From: Amycolatopsis nivea
GTDB taxonomy: Bacteria > Actinomycetota > Actinomycetes > Mycobacteriales > Pseudonocardiaceae
NCBI RefSeq assembly: GCF_004522235.1
Contig: NZ_SDLT01000023.1
Location: 85,795 to 149,794, forward strand
Length of the DNA stretch: 64,000 nt
Reading direction: 5' to 3'
The notes under the pieces were generated by a model, which was given only the letters and a program-made list of their open reading frames with translations, was not told the origin of the DNA and ran no database searches. The position numbers and the translations under genes were made by a program. This document shows, in pieces, positions 1-9,102 of this stretch. Position 1 is the stretch's first letter, and each line of letters starts with the position of its first letter.

Positions 1-1322
1 GCCTCGCGGACGGCGGGGTGGTCCATGATCGCCTGCTCCACCTCGATCGACGCGATGTTCTCCCCGCCGGAGATGATGATGTCCTTCGCCCGGTCGCGCA
101 GTTCCACGTAGCCGTCGGAGTGCACCACGCCGATGTCCCCGGTCCGGAACCAGCCGTCGGGCGCCGCCGCTGCGGTCGCGGCCGGATCGTCCAGGTAGCC
201 GAGCATGACGTTGTTGCCGCGCAACACGATCTGCCCCGCGGTCTCGCCGTCGGCCGGGACGTCGTTCCCGTCCTCGTCGATCACCCGCGGGACGCACGAG
301 ATCATGTTCCCGACGCCCTGGCGCGCCATCAGCCGCACCCGGGTGCGCTCTTCGAGGGAGTCCCATTCCGGGCGCCGGTCGCAAATCATGGCGGGGCCGT
401 AGGTTTCGGTCAGCCCGTACAGGTGCGTGAGGTCGAAGCCCAGGGACTCCATCCGCCGCAGGATGGCCGGCGACGGAGGCGCGCCGCCGGTCGCGATCCG
501 GACGGTTCGCCCCGCAGGGAGGGCGGCCGCCTCCTCGGCGTACGCGATCATCGACAGCACGGTGGGAGCGCCGTTGAGGTGCGTCACGCCCTCCTCCCGG
601 ATCAGCCGCCACACCTGCGCGGGGTCGACTTTCGGCAGGCACACGTGCGTCGCGGCGGCCGCGGTCACCGCCCACGGGAAGCACCATCCGTTGCAGTGGA
701 ACATGGGCAAGGTCCACAGGTGCACGGCCGACGGCGTCAATCCCGTGTGGCCGACCATCGCCATGGACTGCAGGTAGGCCCCGCGATGGTGGTACATCAC
801 GCCTTTGGGCCGGCCGGTCGTTCCCGAGGTGTAGTTGATCGACAGCAGCGCCAATTCGTCGGACGGCGTATGCCGCACCGGTTCGGCCGCGGCCAGGAGC
901 GCCTCGTAATCCTCCCCGGCGCGGATCCGTCGGGGAGGGGAGTCGAGCCGCGCGAGGGCGTCGTCGGCGAGGGCGTCGAACGACGGATCGTGGATCAGCA
1001 CCGAAGCCCCGGAATGCTGGAGAATGTAGGCGATTTCCCGCGCGGAGAGCCGGGTGTTGACCGCCACCAGCGGCACTCCTGCCCACACCACGCCGAAGTG
1101 CGCTTCCAGCAGCACATGCGTGTTGGGCGCCAGCACCGCGACGGGTCGGGCCTCGCTCATTCCCGCCAGCGCACCGGCGAGGCGGGTGCACCGCTCGCGG
1201 AACTCGGTGTACGTCCAGCGCCGGTCCCCGTCGATCACCGCCGTCCGGTCGCCGTGCGCCGCGGCCGCACGATCGAGGAACGACGTCGGGGTCAGGGGTT
1301 CGAACGACAACGGCGGTGGCAT
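1..1322 (-). CDS. Acyl-CoA synthetase (AMP-binding family), 3' end cut by window edge
   Basis: This is an AMP-forming acyl-CoA ligase: it adenylates a carboxylic acid with ATP and transfers it to CoA. Reading the minus strand from an ATG at 1322 gives about 440 residues with the adenylation motif YTSGTTGRPKGV near residue 165, the YGLTETYG motif, and GWFRTGD followed by KDIIISGGENIASIEVEQAI close to the window edge. The C-terminal catalytic-lysine lobe lies outside the window. An AAAGGA ribosome site sits just before the ATG. The gene follows the aminotransferase in the same direction with only 27 bases between them, so it is probably the last gene of the permease-hydantoinase operon and may activate the acid left after ring opening and amine transfer. 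That role is inference, and the acyl chain cannot be read from the sequence. Confidence 0.9.
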   Translation of the reverse strand, partial: MPPPLSFEPLTPTSFLDRAAAAHGDRTAVIDGDRRWTYTEFRERCTRLAGALAGMSEARPVAVLAPNTHVLLEAHFGVVWAGVPLVAVNTRLSAREIAYILQHSGASVLIHDPSFDALADDALARLDSPPRRIRAGEDYEALLAAAEPVRHTPSDELALLSINYTSGTTGRPKGVMYHHRGAYLQSMAMVGHTGLTPSAVHLWTLPMFHCNGWCFPWAVTAAAATHVCLPKVDPAQVWRLIREEGVTHLNGAPTVLSMIAYAEEAAALPAGRTVRIATGGAPPSPAILRRMESLGFDLTHLYGLTETYGPAMICDRRPEWDSLEERTRVRLMARQGVGNMISCVPRVIDEDGNDVPADGETAGQIVLRGNNVMLGYLDDPAATAAAAPDGWFRTGDIGVVHSDGYVELRDRAKDIIISGGENIASIEVEQAIMDHPAVRE

Positions 1323-1349
1323 CCGCGGTCCTTTCTGAAGATGGGCGGG

Positions 1350-2606
1350 CTACAGCTGGCGGAGCACTTTGTCGAGTGCGTCGGCGGTGGCGTCGATGTC
1401 GGCGGGGGTGTGGGCGGTGGAGAGGAAGACTTTTCCCGAGGGCATGAAGAGGAAGCCGTGGTGCAGCATGCCGTCGAGGATGTGGCTCCAGGGGCCACCG
1501 GTTCCGTGCAGGCCGGTGGCGCCGCCGTCGGGGACGTATTGCAGGAGCGAGCCGACCCGGTTGAGGCTGCCCCGGCCCGGTGCGGAGGCGAGCACGGCGC
1601 CGACGGTGTTCTGGAACTCCTCGGAGACGCGTTCCAGCGCGAGGTAGACCTCGGGGTCGGCGAGCACGCGCATGGTCGCCTCGACGGCGGCCAACGCGAC
1701 GGGGTTGGCGTTGAACGTCCCGGCATGAACCACGCCGGACGTCACCTGATCGATCAGGTCGGCGCGGCCGACGACGGCGCTCTGGGTGAATCCTCCGGCG
1801 ATGGCTTTGCCGAACACGGACAGGTCCGGGTGCACGCCGTATTTCTCGGCGGCACCGCCGCGGGCGATGCGGAATCCGGCGATCACTTCGTCGAAGACGA
1901 GGACGACGTCGTGCCGGTCGCACAGGGCGCGCAGCGCGGGCAGGAACTCCGCCGACGGGGCTTCGACGCCGCCGTTGCTCATGATCGGGTCGACGAGCAC
2001 CGCCGCGATGTCGCGTTCCACTGCTTCGGCGAGCAGGCGTTCGGCCATGGCGATGTCGTTGAAGCGGGCGATGACGAGGTCGTCGAGGACGCTGGGCGTC
2101 TGGCCTTTGGACGCCGGTGCGGGGGCCCGGTCGGTGTCGGTGTCGGCGAGTCCGGCGTAGACGCTGTCGTGCCAGCCGTGGTAGCTGCGGGCGAATTTCA
2201 CCACCCGCCGCCGACCCGTCGCCGCCCTCGCCAGGCGCAGGGCGATTTGGACGGCTTCGGTGCCGGTGTTGCTCCAGAGCAGTCGTTGCCCGTGCGGGAC
2301 CGCGTCCAGGACGGCTTCCGCGGCCAGGTATTCCAGGGCGTGGCCGGTGCCGACGACCTGCATCCGGGTCGCGGCCGCGCAGGCTGCTTCGACGATGCGG
2401 GGGTCGCTGTGGCCGACCAGCATCGGTCCCCACGCCATGACGTAGTCGACGTAACGGTCGCCGTCGAGGTCCCACACGTGCGCACCGCGTGCTTCGCGGA
2501 CATAGAGCGGATGCGGCCGCATCGCGAGGCGCAACCCCGACGCCACCCCGCCGCCGATGCTGCGCCGGGCCCGTTCAAAAGCCAGACGCGAACTTTCCAG
2601 TGCCAT
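1350..2606 (-). CDS. Class III aminotransferase (glutamate-1-semialdehyde aminomutase-like)
   Basis: This 418-residue PLP enzyme is of aminotransferase fold type I, class III, and most resembles the glutamate-1-semialdehyde 2,1-aminomutase branch. Visible features are WDLDGDRYVDYVMAWGPMLVGH near the N terminus, SNTGTEAVQIALRLAR (PLP phosphate contact), the FDEVIAGFR aspartate motif, and the PLP lysine in FGKAIAGG. I chose the ATG at 2606 because a perfect AGGAGG lies 9 bases upstream and homologous sequence begins there; an earlier in-frame ATG at 2747 overlaps the end of hyuB and adds low-quality sequence. A housekeeping HemL role is unlikely because the gene sits inside a hydantoinase operon, so it more likely transaminates an amino acid or beta-amino acid made by ring opening. 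Confidence 0.85.
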   Translation of the reverse strand: MALESSRLAFERARRSIGGGVASGLRLAMRPHPLYVREARGAHVWDLDGDRYVDYVMAWGPMLVGHSDPRIVEAACAAATRMQVVGTGHALEYLAAEAVLDAVPHGQRLLWSNTGTEAVQIALRLARAATGRRRVVKFARSYHGWHDSVYAGLADTDTDRAPAPASKGQTPSVLDDLVIARFNDIAMAERLLAEAVERDIAAVLVDPIMSNGGVEAPSAEFLPALRALCDRHDVVLVFDEVIAGFRIARGGAAEKYGVHPDLSVFGKAIAGGFTQSAVVGRADLIDQVTSGVVHAGTFNANPVALAAVEATMRVLADPEVYLALERVSEEFQNTVGAVLASAPGRGSLNRVGSLLQYVPDGGATGLHGTGGPWSHILDGMLHHGFLFMPSGKVFLSTAHTPADIDATADALDKVLRQL

Positions 2607-2703
2607 CAGGAAATCCCTCCTCGAGAGACCGAAGCAATCGCCGAGGTCGGCGTTGAAATGGATGGCGCCGTGGCCACAATTGCCGTTGGCCACGGCGCCT
2701 CGC

Positions 2704-4470
2704 TCACACTGCTCCCAAGGCGGCCCGTCGCCGTTGGGTCGCGTCATGGTCGACCCGGGGCGCGTGCCCTTCTCCGACGATGACCACGCCGTACACCTCC
2801 GCGGCGGCGTCGCGGGTGACGTAACCCTCGGCGACGTCGTGGAGTACCGCGTCGGCGTCGCGGGTACGCGGGTCGCCGAATCCGCCGCCGCCCGCGGTCG
2901 TGTTGAGCACGTACTGGCCCGGTTCGAGGGCGATCGCGCCGGTGCCCGGCAGGTCGGTGACCTCGCCGGTCGCGTGGCGGAGCGCGGCCGCGGCCGTGGC
3001 GCCGGGGCCGCCGCCGTGGATGCCGTTCGGCGGCGACTCGTGGGCGTCGAGCGTCCACACGACGTCGACCGGGTTTCCGCGTGCGGTGTAGGCCAGTTCC
3101 ATCGCGTTGGCCCCGCGGTGCCTGCCAGGCCCGCCGGAGTCGGGGAGCAGCCGCACGTAGTCGAACTGGACCGGGTACTTCTGCTCGTTGATCTCGATCG
3201 AGTCCCGGTACAGCAGGCCGGCGCAGACCGGCAGGATCCAGGTCAGCCATCCGTCGCAGTCCCGCGAGGCGGGTCCGCCGTTGTTGGCGACGAACATCTG
3301 GTTCACGAACGGCATCCCGGTCCGCCAGTCGGTCCCGGAGATGACGCCCATGCCCGGTCCCATGCCGGTGCCGCCCTCGGCGACGCCGTGGCCGGTGCCC
3401 GCTTCGCCGAGGGCCGACTGGGCGAGGTTGACCAGCCGGTCCGCGACGTTCGTGGTGGCCATCGAGGCGGACGTCGGGTGCCGGGGGATCCCGACGACGC
3501 AGTTCTCGCGCAGGAGGACCTCGACGCGGCGGAAGGCCCCGGCGTTGTGCGGCACGGTCGGGTCGATGTTGTTGAACAGCCCGGCGATCGCCATGTTCGT
3601 CGCCGTCGAACGCGTCATGTTCAGGCCCGCCGGAACGCAGTCCGGGTTGTCGCGCAGGTCGATGCTGACCCGGCCCGCCTCGGCGTCGACCGTCAGGTCC
3701 ACCTTGAGCGGGATCGGGGGCAGCGGCCCGACGCTGTCGTGCTGCCCGTGCCGCACGTAACGCCCGGACGGCAGCGCCGAAATCGCCGCGGTCATCCGGC
3801 GCTCGGAGTAGTCGAACCACTCGGCGACGAACTGCCGGATCAGCTCGAGGCCGTAGACGTCGACGAGTTCCTTGAGCCGGCGTTCGCCGGTCCGGGCCGC
3901 GCCCAGCGTCGCGAGATAGTCGCCGTACCACTGGTCGGGCACCCGGATCCGCCTGCGGCACATCTCGATGACGTCGGAAATGTCCTCGCGGTCGCGCTGG
4001 ACCTGCACGCACGGGAAGTTGAGCGCGCCCTCCTCGTAGACGTCCTTGGCCATCGCGAAATAGGTCGTGGGCATGCTGTTGCCGATGTCGGCCTGGTGCG
4101 ACTTGGCGACGGCGGTGAAGAGGTGCGTGTCGCCGACGAACACCGGCACCATGATCGTGTGGTCGGCGTGGTGCGAGCCGCCGACGTAAGGATCGTTGTC
4201 GAGGTAGGCGTCGCCGTCGCGGAGGTCGGGATGCCGGCGGCGCAGTTCGGCGGTCTGCAGATGCGCGCCGAAGATGTGCACCGGCAGGCCTTCGGCGGAG
4301 GCGAGCAGTTCGTCCTCGCCGGTGACGATCGAGCAGGAGAAGTCCCGCGCGACGGCGATGACCGAGGAGCGGCCGGCGCGCAGCAGCGTGCTGGTCATCT
4401 CGCGGACGATCGTGTCGAGCCGGTTGGCGATGACCGCCATCTGGGCGGGGTCGAGGGTCCCGGATGTCAT
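2704..4470 (-). CDS. hyuB: Hydantoinase B / oxoprolinase family protein
   Basis: This 588-residue protein is the HyuB-type subunit of an ATP-dependent hydantoinase/oxoprolinase, which opens a five-membered cyclic amide such as N-methylhydantoin or 5-oxoproline. Family marks are the N-terminal segment with ANRLDTIVREM, the DNDPYVGGSHHADHTIM region, NMTRSTATNMAI in the middle, and the glycine-rich HGGGPGA and TAGGGGFGDP near the C terminus. The ATG at 4470 lies one base beyond the hyuA stop codon, so the two are translationally linked, as expected for subunits of one complex. Substrate cannot be assigned; caprolactamase- and acetophenone carboxylase-type enzymes belong to the same superfamily. 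Confidence 0.92.
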   Translation of the reverse strand: MTSGTLDPAQMAVIANRLDTIVREMTSTLLRAGRSSVIAVARDFSCSIVTGEDELLASAEGLPVHIFGAHLQTAELRRRHPDLRDGDAYLDNDPYVGGSHHADHTIMVPVFVGDTHLFTAVAKSHQADIGNSMPTTYFAMAKDVYEEGALNFPCVQVQRDREDISDVIEMCRRRIRVPDQWYGDYLATLGAARTGERRLKELVDVYGLELIRQFVAEWFDYSERRMTAAISALPSGRYVRHGQHDSVGPLPPIPLKVDLTVDAEAGRVSIDLRDNPDCVPAGLNMTRSTATNMAIAGLFNNIDPTVPHNAGAFRRVEVLLRENCVVGIPRHPTSASMATTNVADRLVNLAQSALGEAGTGHGVAEGGTGMGPGMGVISGTDWRTGMPFVNQMFVANNGGPASRDCDGWLTWILPVCAGLLYRDSIEINEQKYPVQFDYVRLLPDSGGPGRHRGANAMELAYTARGNPVDVVWTLDAHESPPNGIHGGGPGATAAAALRHATGEVTDLPGTGAIALEPGQYVLNTTAGGGGFGDPRTRDADAVLHDVAEGYVTRDAAAEVYGVVIVGEGHAPRVDHDATQRRRAALGAV

Positions 4471-4471
4471 G

Positions 4472-6547
4472 TCAGACCTCCACGAGGTAGTTGCCGGCGG
4501 ACGTGACGTGCAGGCGGGCGCCCGGCGGCACGACGAGGGTGCTGGTCGGTTCCTCGACGATGAGCGGCCCCGCGAGGACGGTGCCGGGCGGTCGCGACCC
4601 TCCGGCGACGACAGTCGTGTCGTGCCAAGCGCCGTCGAAGTAGGCCGGTTTGACGCGGTCCGCGCCCGTGCGGACCGGTTCGAGCCCGTCCCGGCGCTCG
4701 GTGACCGCGGCGACCGCGCGGCTTCCGACGGGGGCGCGCAGCCGCGCCTTCCACGTCAGGCATTCCAACGGCGCACCGGGTTCCTTCACCGAGAAGACGC
4801 GCTCGTGAGCCTCGTCGAAGGCCTGCCGGAGCGCGGCCAGACCGTCGGCGTCGTCGATCTGCGCGCCGACTGGCACTTCCAGCTCCCACACCTGGTAGGC
4901 GTAGCGGGCCTCGACGAGGTGGTCGACGGTGATGCCGTCGACGCCGCGCTCGCGCAGTCCGGCGGCGAACTCGTCCGCGCGCTCGTCGAGTCCTTTGAGG
5001 ACGCTGTTCACCGCTTCGAAGTCCCAGGACCTGGTGTCGGCGAACTGGCTGGCGGTGAACTCCGCGACGATGTCGGAGAACTGGCCGCCGGTCGCGCTGA
5101 GCGCTCCGGCCGATCGCGGCATCAGCACCGAGGAACAGCCGAGCGCGCGCACGATCGCCGCGATGCCCAGCCCCGCGGCACCGCCGCCCGCGACGACCAG
5201 CGCCCGCGCGGGATCGACGCCCTCGTTGATGGTGATGTCCTGGATCGCGCCGACCATGTGCTCGTTCGCGACGGTCAGGACCGACTCCGCGGTCTTCTCC
5301 CGGCTGAGCCCGAGCGTCGCGGCGAGCCCGTCGACCGCGGTGTTGGCGGCGTCGCGGTCGAGCGGCATGCGGCCGCCGAGGAATGTGTCCGGGTCGAGGT
5401 AGCCCAGGACGCAGGCGGCGTCGCTGACGGTCGGCTCGGTCCCGCCGCGGCCGTAGCAAGCCGGCCCGGGATCGGCGCCGGCGCTGCGCGGGCCGACACG
5501 CAGGAGCCCGCCGTTGTCGACCCACGCGATCGAGCCGCCGCCGGACCCGATCGAGCGGATGTCCACCGAGGCCGTTCCGGTCAGGTGCCCGAGATACTTC
5601 GGGCCGAGCCACGTTTCGTTGGTGAAGGTGACCGCGCCGGCCCGGACGAGCGAGACGTCGAAGCTCGTCCCGCCGGTGTCGCAGACGATCACGTCGCGGT
5701 TGTCGTTCTCGGCCCGGGCGAACGTCAGTCCGGCCACCGGGGCCATCGAGGGTCCGGAGCGGACCGTGTCGACCGGCCGGGCCGCGGCGTCGGGCAGGTG
5801 CAGCACGCCGCCGAACGAGGTCGCGACCATGAGTTCCCCGCGGAACCCGGCGGCGGCGAGATCCTCGGCGATGGCGGACAGGTGCGCGCTCATCATCGGT
5901 TTGAGGGAGGCGTCGATCGCGGCCGTCGAGGCTCGCCGGTACTCCCGGACGATCGGGTTGACCTCGTGCGAGAGCGTGTAGGGAATCCCGGGCAGCTCCT
6001 CGGAAATCAGCTCGCCGACGCGGCGTTCGTGCGCACCGTTGACGATCGCCCAGAGCAGGCAGACCGCGACGGCTTCGACGTCCTGCGCGCGCAGCCGGCG
6101 GAGGATGTCCCGGACCGCGTCCTCGTCCAGGCGTCGCACGACGTCGCCCTCGGAGTCGATGCGTTCCGGGATTTCGCTGGTGAGCGCGCGGGGCACGTAG
6201 GGCTCGGGATAGCGCACGCTGAGGTCGAATCCGTCGTGTTTCCCGCCCTCGCGCAGCACGAGGATGTCCGGGAAGCCCTCGGTGACCAGCAGCGCCGTGC
6301 GGGCGGTGCGGCCCTCGAGGATGGCGTTGGTCGAGCGAGTCGTGGAGTAGACGAACGTGGTCGTGTCCGCGAGCAGCTGCCCGGCGGTGATGCCCAGTTC
6401 GGCAGCGGCGACCTCGACTCCTCCGCGCACGCCGTCGAAAGCTCGCTCGCGGGTCGGTGCCTTGCCGATCGTGAGGCGGCCGTCGGCGTCGGTCACGACC
6501 ACGTCGGTGAAGGTGCCGCCGGTGTCGACGGTGATCTTGTAGGGCAC
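4472..6547 (-). CDS. hyuA: Hydantoinase A / oxoprolinase family protein
   Basis: This 691-residue protein is the HyuA-type ATPase subunit paired with the following HyuB. The N terminus has the acetate/sugar kinase-type phosphate loop VDTGGTFTDVVV. A second phosphate motif, CDTGGTSFDVSLV, lies near residue 290, and a glycine-rich VVAGGGAAGLG lies near residue 450. The length is normal for the family. The start is a GTG at 6547 preceded by AAAGGA with 8-base spacing. Hydantoinase A/B pairs need both subunits: this one binds ATP and phosphorylates the substrate while B completes hydrolysis or carboxylation (family knowledge). It lies 36 bases after the permease gene, which suggests uptake and breakdown of one cyclic amide. 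Confidence 0.93.
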   Translation of the reverse strand: MPYKITVDTGGTFTDVVVTDADGRLTIGKAPTRERAFDGVRGGVEVAAAELGITAGQLLADTTTFVYSTTRSTNAILEGRTARTALLVTEGFPDILVLREGGKHDGFDLSVRYPEPYVPRALTSEIPERIDSEGDVVRRLDEDAVRDILRRLRAQDVEAVAVCLLWAIVNGAHERRVGELISEELPGIPYTLSHEVNPIVREYRRASTAAIDASLKPMMSAHLSAIAEDLAAAGFRGELMVATSFGGVLHLPDAAARPVDTVRSGPSMAPVAGLTFARAENDNRDVIVCDTGGTSFDVSLVRAGAVTFTNETWLGPKYLGHLTGTASVDIRSIGSGGGSIAWVDNGGLLRVGPRSAGADPGPACYGRGGTEPTVSDAACVLGYLDPDTFLGGRMPLDRDAANTAVDGLAATLGLSREKTAESVLTVANEHMVGAIQDITINEGVDPARALVVAGGGAAGLGIAAIVRALGCSSVLMPRSAGALSATGGQFSDIVAEFTASQFADTRSWDFEAVNSVLKGLDERADEFAAGLRERGVDGITVDHLVEARYAYQVWELEVPVGAQIDDADGLAALRQAFDEAHERVFSVKEPGAPLECLTWKARLRAPVGSRAVAAVTERRDGLEPVRTGADRVKPAYFDGAWHDTTVVAGGSRPPGTVLAGPLIVEEPTSTLVVPPGARLHVTSAGNYLVEV

Positions 6548-6583
6548 TGGTCCAGTCCTTTCAGCAGGGTTCGGAGCGGCCGG

Positions 6584-8191
6584 TCAGGCAGTGCGCGCGC
6601 CGGCGCGACGGGCGGCGCGGACGAAATCGGCGGATTCCGCGGCGCAGCCCGCGCAGATCGCGGCCAGACCGGCGGACGGGTCGCGGTCCATTTCGATGGC
6701 GGTGTAGGAGAGTTGGCAGGCGTGGCACCGGATCCGGGCGCCCCAGACGTCGTCGACCTCGTCGCGCGGGTCGTCGCCGCGAGGCAGCAAGGGCGACCGT
6801 CCGACCCGCGTCCCGACGGCGTACAGGAGCGCGGCGAGGACACAGGTGATCGCCGGTGCGAGGGTCGTGTACCAGGCGCCGGGGCGGCCGGATTCGGTCA
6901 GCACGATCCCGGTCAGCGAGGCGAGGATCCAGGCCGCGAGGCCGGGCAGCACGTTGCGGAGCCGGCCGGGACGGAACTCGGGGATGCCGTCGCGGTCCCC
7001 GCGGACCAGCCCGATGTGGGTGAGCGCGATGGCGACCCAGGCGGCGACGAACACTCCCTGCCACGCCAGTGCGGTCAGCAGATAGGACAGCACGTCGGTG
7101 AGCATGAAGGCGAAGACGATGACTCCGGCGATCACCGACCAGGCGATCCGGGGCCAGCGCAGCCGCAGCGCGCGTTCGCCGAACGCCTCCAGGTTGGTCG
7201 AGGCGACGTAGTAGTTCGCCGTGTTGATCCTGGTTTGGCTGACCAGGATGAACAGCAGGCCCGCGACCCCGAGGGTGCCGAGCACCGCGTCGATGACCCC
7301 GGTCTCCGAGGCCGCCTGCCCCGGCAGGACGGCGGTGGTCACGAAGATGCCGATGACGCCGTTGAGCACGAATGTGGCCAAGTAGTAAGGAATTCCGAAG
7401 GTGACCCGCGAGTGGAACCGCGCGTCTGAAGGGCGGCCAAGGCGGGCGTAGTCGACGGCGAACATCATCAGGACCCAGGTGCCCAGGTAGACCATGAAGG
7501 CGGTGACCCAGCCGGGAAGCGCGAGCCCGGCCGGCGTCGGCGTGGCTGCCAGACCGGACGCGAATCCGTGCTGGATGCCGGCGGCGAGCACCAGCGCGAC
7601 GAGCCCGGCGAGATAGAGCGGGAGCAGCACGCCGTTGAGCCGGTCGAGCCAGCGCTGGACTCCGCCGATCACGAGAGGCACGGCGTAGAGGACCACGATC
7701 GCGTACCAGATGCGGATGTCGCTGGTCGGCGCGAACCACCGCTGCAGCGCGACCGCGATCACCGAGCCCTCGAAGACCGCGTAGTAGATCGCGGTGGCGC
7801 CGAGCAGGAGCGGAGCGAGGCCGCCGCCGAGATAACCGAACAGCCGTCGGGAAAGCAGGGCCACGGTGAGCCCGGAACGAATGGCGTAGCGGACCAGCAC
7901 GGCTTGAACGAGCCCGAAGACCACCGAGGCGAGAACCATGCCGACGACGGCGTTCGTGCGGCCGACGGCTTGGTCCACCGAAACCGCTACGTAGAGCCAA
8001 AACATCGCGCTGAAAGTCGCGAGCCACGCCATCGACAGGGACGTCCGGCCTGCCCGGCCGGTCAGCGGCACGACGTGGGTGGCGTAGTCCTGGGTCGCGG
8101 CCTGCTTGACGACCGCGGGGTCGTCGGTGCGGGTGATGCGGAGCGGAGGTCTGACGGGGTGTTCGGTCTCCGGGAAGGAATCGGCAGTCAT
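6584..8191 (-). CDS. NCS1-family nucleobase/hydantoin permease with Cys-rich tail
   Basis: This 535-residue membrane protein has the hydrophobic pattern of an NCS1 (cytosine/purines/uracil/thiamine/allantoin/hydantoin) transporter with about 12 membrane segments. It probably imports the substrate of the HyuA/HyuB pair downstream. The N-terminal VVPLTGRAGRTSLSMAWLATF and the long series of hydrophobic helices support the call. I chose the ATG at 8191 because GAGGA lies 8 bases upstream; an in-frame ATG at 8245 adds a poor leader. An unusual feature is the cytoplasmic C terminus, with two paired cysteine motifs (CHAC and CAGC) about 27 residues apart, like a small zinc ribbon. This is not typical for NCS1 carriers and may be a metal-binding or sensing tail. 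Confidence 0.88.
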   Translation of the reverse strand: MTADSFPETEHPVRPPLRITRTDDPAVVKQAATQDYATHVVPLTGRAGRTSLSMAWLATFSAMFWLYVAVSVDQAVGRTNAVVGMVLASVVFGLVQAVLVRYAIRSGLTVALLSRRLFGYLGGGLAPLLLGATAIYYAVFEGSVIAVALQRWFAPTSDIRIWYAIVVLYAVPLVIGGVQRWLDRLNGVLLPLYLAGLVALVLAAGIQHGFASGLAATPTPAGLALPGWVTAFMVYLGTWVLMMFAVDYARLGRPSDARFHSRVTFGIPYYLATFVLNGVIGIFVTTAVLPGQAASETGVIDAVLGTLGVAGLLFILVSQTRINTANYYVASTNLEAFGERALRLRWPRIAWSVIAGVIVFAFMLTDVLSYLLTALAWQGVFVAAWVAIALTHIGLVRGDRDGIPEFRPGRLRNVLPGLAAWILASLTGIVLTESGRPGAWYTTLAPAITCVLAALLYAVGTRVGRSPLLPRGDDPRDEVDDVWGARIRCHACQLSYTAIEMDRDPSAGLAAICAGCAAESADFVRAARRAGARTA

Positions 8192-8463
8192 GGGGCAGTC
8201 CTCGGATGGCCATGGTCGTCCGCCGCGGGCGGGTGCGGCGGACACGACCGGATGGGCCGCCGTCGACTGGGCGGCGACGCTGCGAACCGGCGAATGCGGT
8301 TCCGGCGACCGGGCCGCTGGGGGTGGGCGGGCCGTCGATCGCCGCGGACAACGCTACGAGCGGCCCTTGTGACCTGGGTCATCCCGGCGGACGGTCTTCG
8401 GGAGGAGATCGCTCCGGCCATCCGGAGGAGGAAGGCATCCTCCGCGCGGCCGGTGGCGGGGGA

Positions 8464-9102
8464 TCAGTCGAGCAGGCCGCGCCGGATCGCCGCGGCCACC
8501 GCCGAGGCCCGATCGTTCACGCCGAGCTTCTCGTAGGCGTGCTGAAGATGAGTCTTGACCGTCGTCACGCCGACGAAGAGTTCGGCGGCGATGTCCTTGA
8601 TCGCTGTTCCCTCGGCGGCGAGCCGCAGCACATCGCGCTCGCGCTCGGTCAGCGGCGGCTGCTCCTGCCGCCGGGCCTGTCGCCGGAGTTCCTCGGCCAG
8701 GCCCGTCTGCAACTCGGGCGGGATCACGGTAGCCCCGCCGGCGACGGCGAGGACGGTCTCGGCGACGGTCTGCCCGGAGACGATCTTCATCAGGTAGGCG
8801 CGGGCGCCGGCGGCCAGAGCGCGGTAGACCGTCGCGCTGTCCTCGTACGCGGAGACGATCACGCATCGCGACGCGAGGCCCTCGCGCGCGCACTGCTCGA
8901 TGATCTCGATTCCGTCGGCCCCGGGGAGCATGAGGTCGAGCACCGCGACGTCGGGTTCGGTCCGGCGAAGCAGTTCGAGCGCGTGCGCGCCGTCCCCGGA
9001 CACTCCGACGACCTCGATTTCGGCATGGCTTCCCAGCTGCGCGGCCAGCCCGTCGCGATAGACGGGGTGGTCGTCCGCGAGCAGCACCCGCACCAGGTTC
9101 AT
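8464..9102 (-). CDS. Response regulator, NarL/LuxR family
   Basis: This 212-residue two-component response regulator has an N-terminal receiver domain (VRVLLADDHPVYRDGL acidic pocket; phospho-acceptor aspartate in VAVLDLMLPG near residue 55; conserved lysine in AYLMKIVSG) and a C-terminal LuxR-type HTH (LTERERDVLRLAAEG, IKDIAAELFVGVTTVKTHL). It overlaps the upstream hybrid kinase gene by 4 nt (ATGA), so the two are made together. The permease-hydantoinase operon starts about 270 bases downstream on the same strand, which makes it a plausible target, although this is inference from position. Confidence 0.93.
   Translation of the reverse strand: MNLVRVLLADDHPVYRDGLAAQLGSHAEIEVVGVSGDGAHALELLRRTEPDVAVLDLMLPGADGIEIIEQCAREGLASRCVIVSAYEDSATVYRALAAGARAYLMKIVSGQTVAETVLAVAGGATVIPPELQTGLAEELRRQARRQEQPPLTERERDVLRLAAEGTAIKDIAAELFVGVTTVKTHLQHAYEKLGVNDRASAVAAAIRRGLLD

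Noticed and set aside
18..2783. Very long plus-strand open frame over the ligase and aminotransferase genes
   Set aside because: It is antisense to genes with clear motifs and ribosome sites; long antisense frames are normal at this GC content.
4274..7429. 1051-codon plus-strand frame across hyuA and the permease
   Set aside because: It is antisense to hyuA and the permease; composition is Arg/Asp/Gly-rich without domain motifs.
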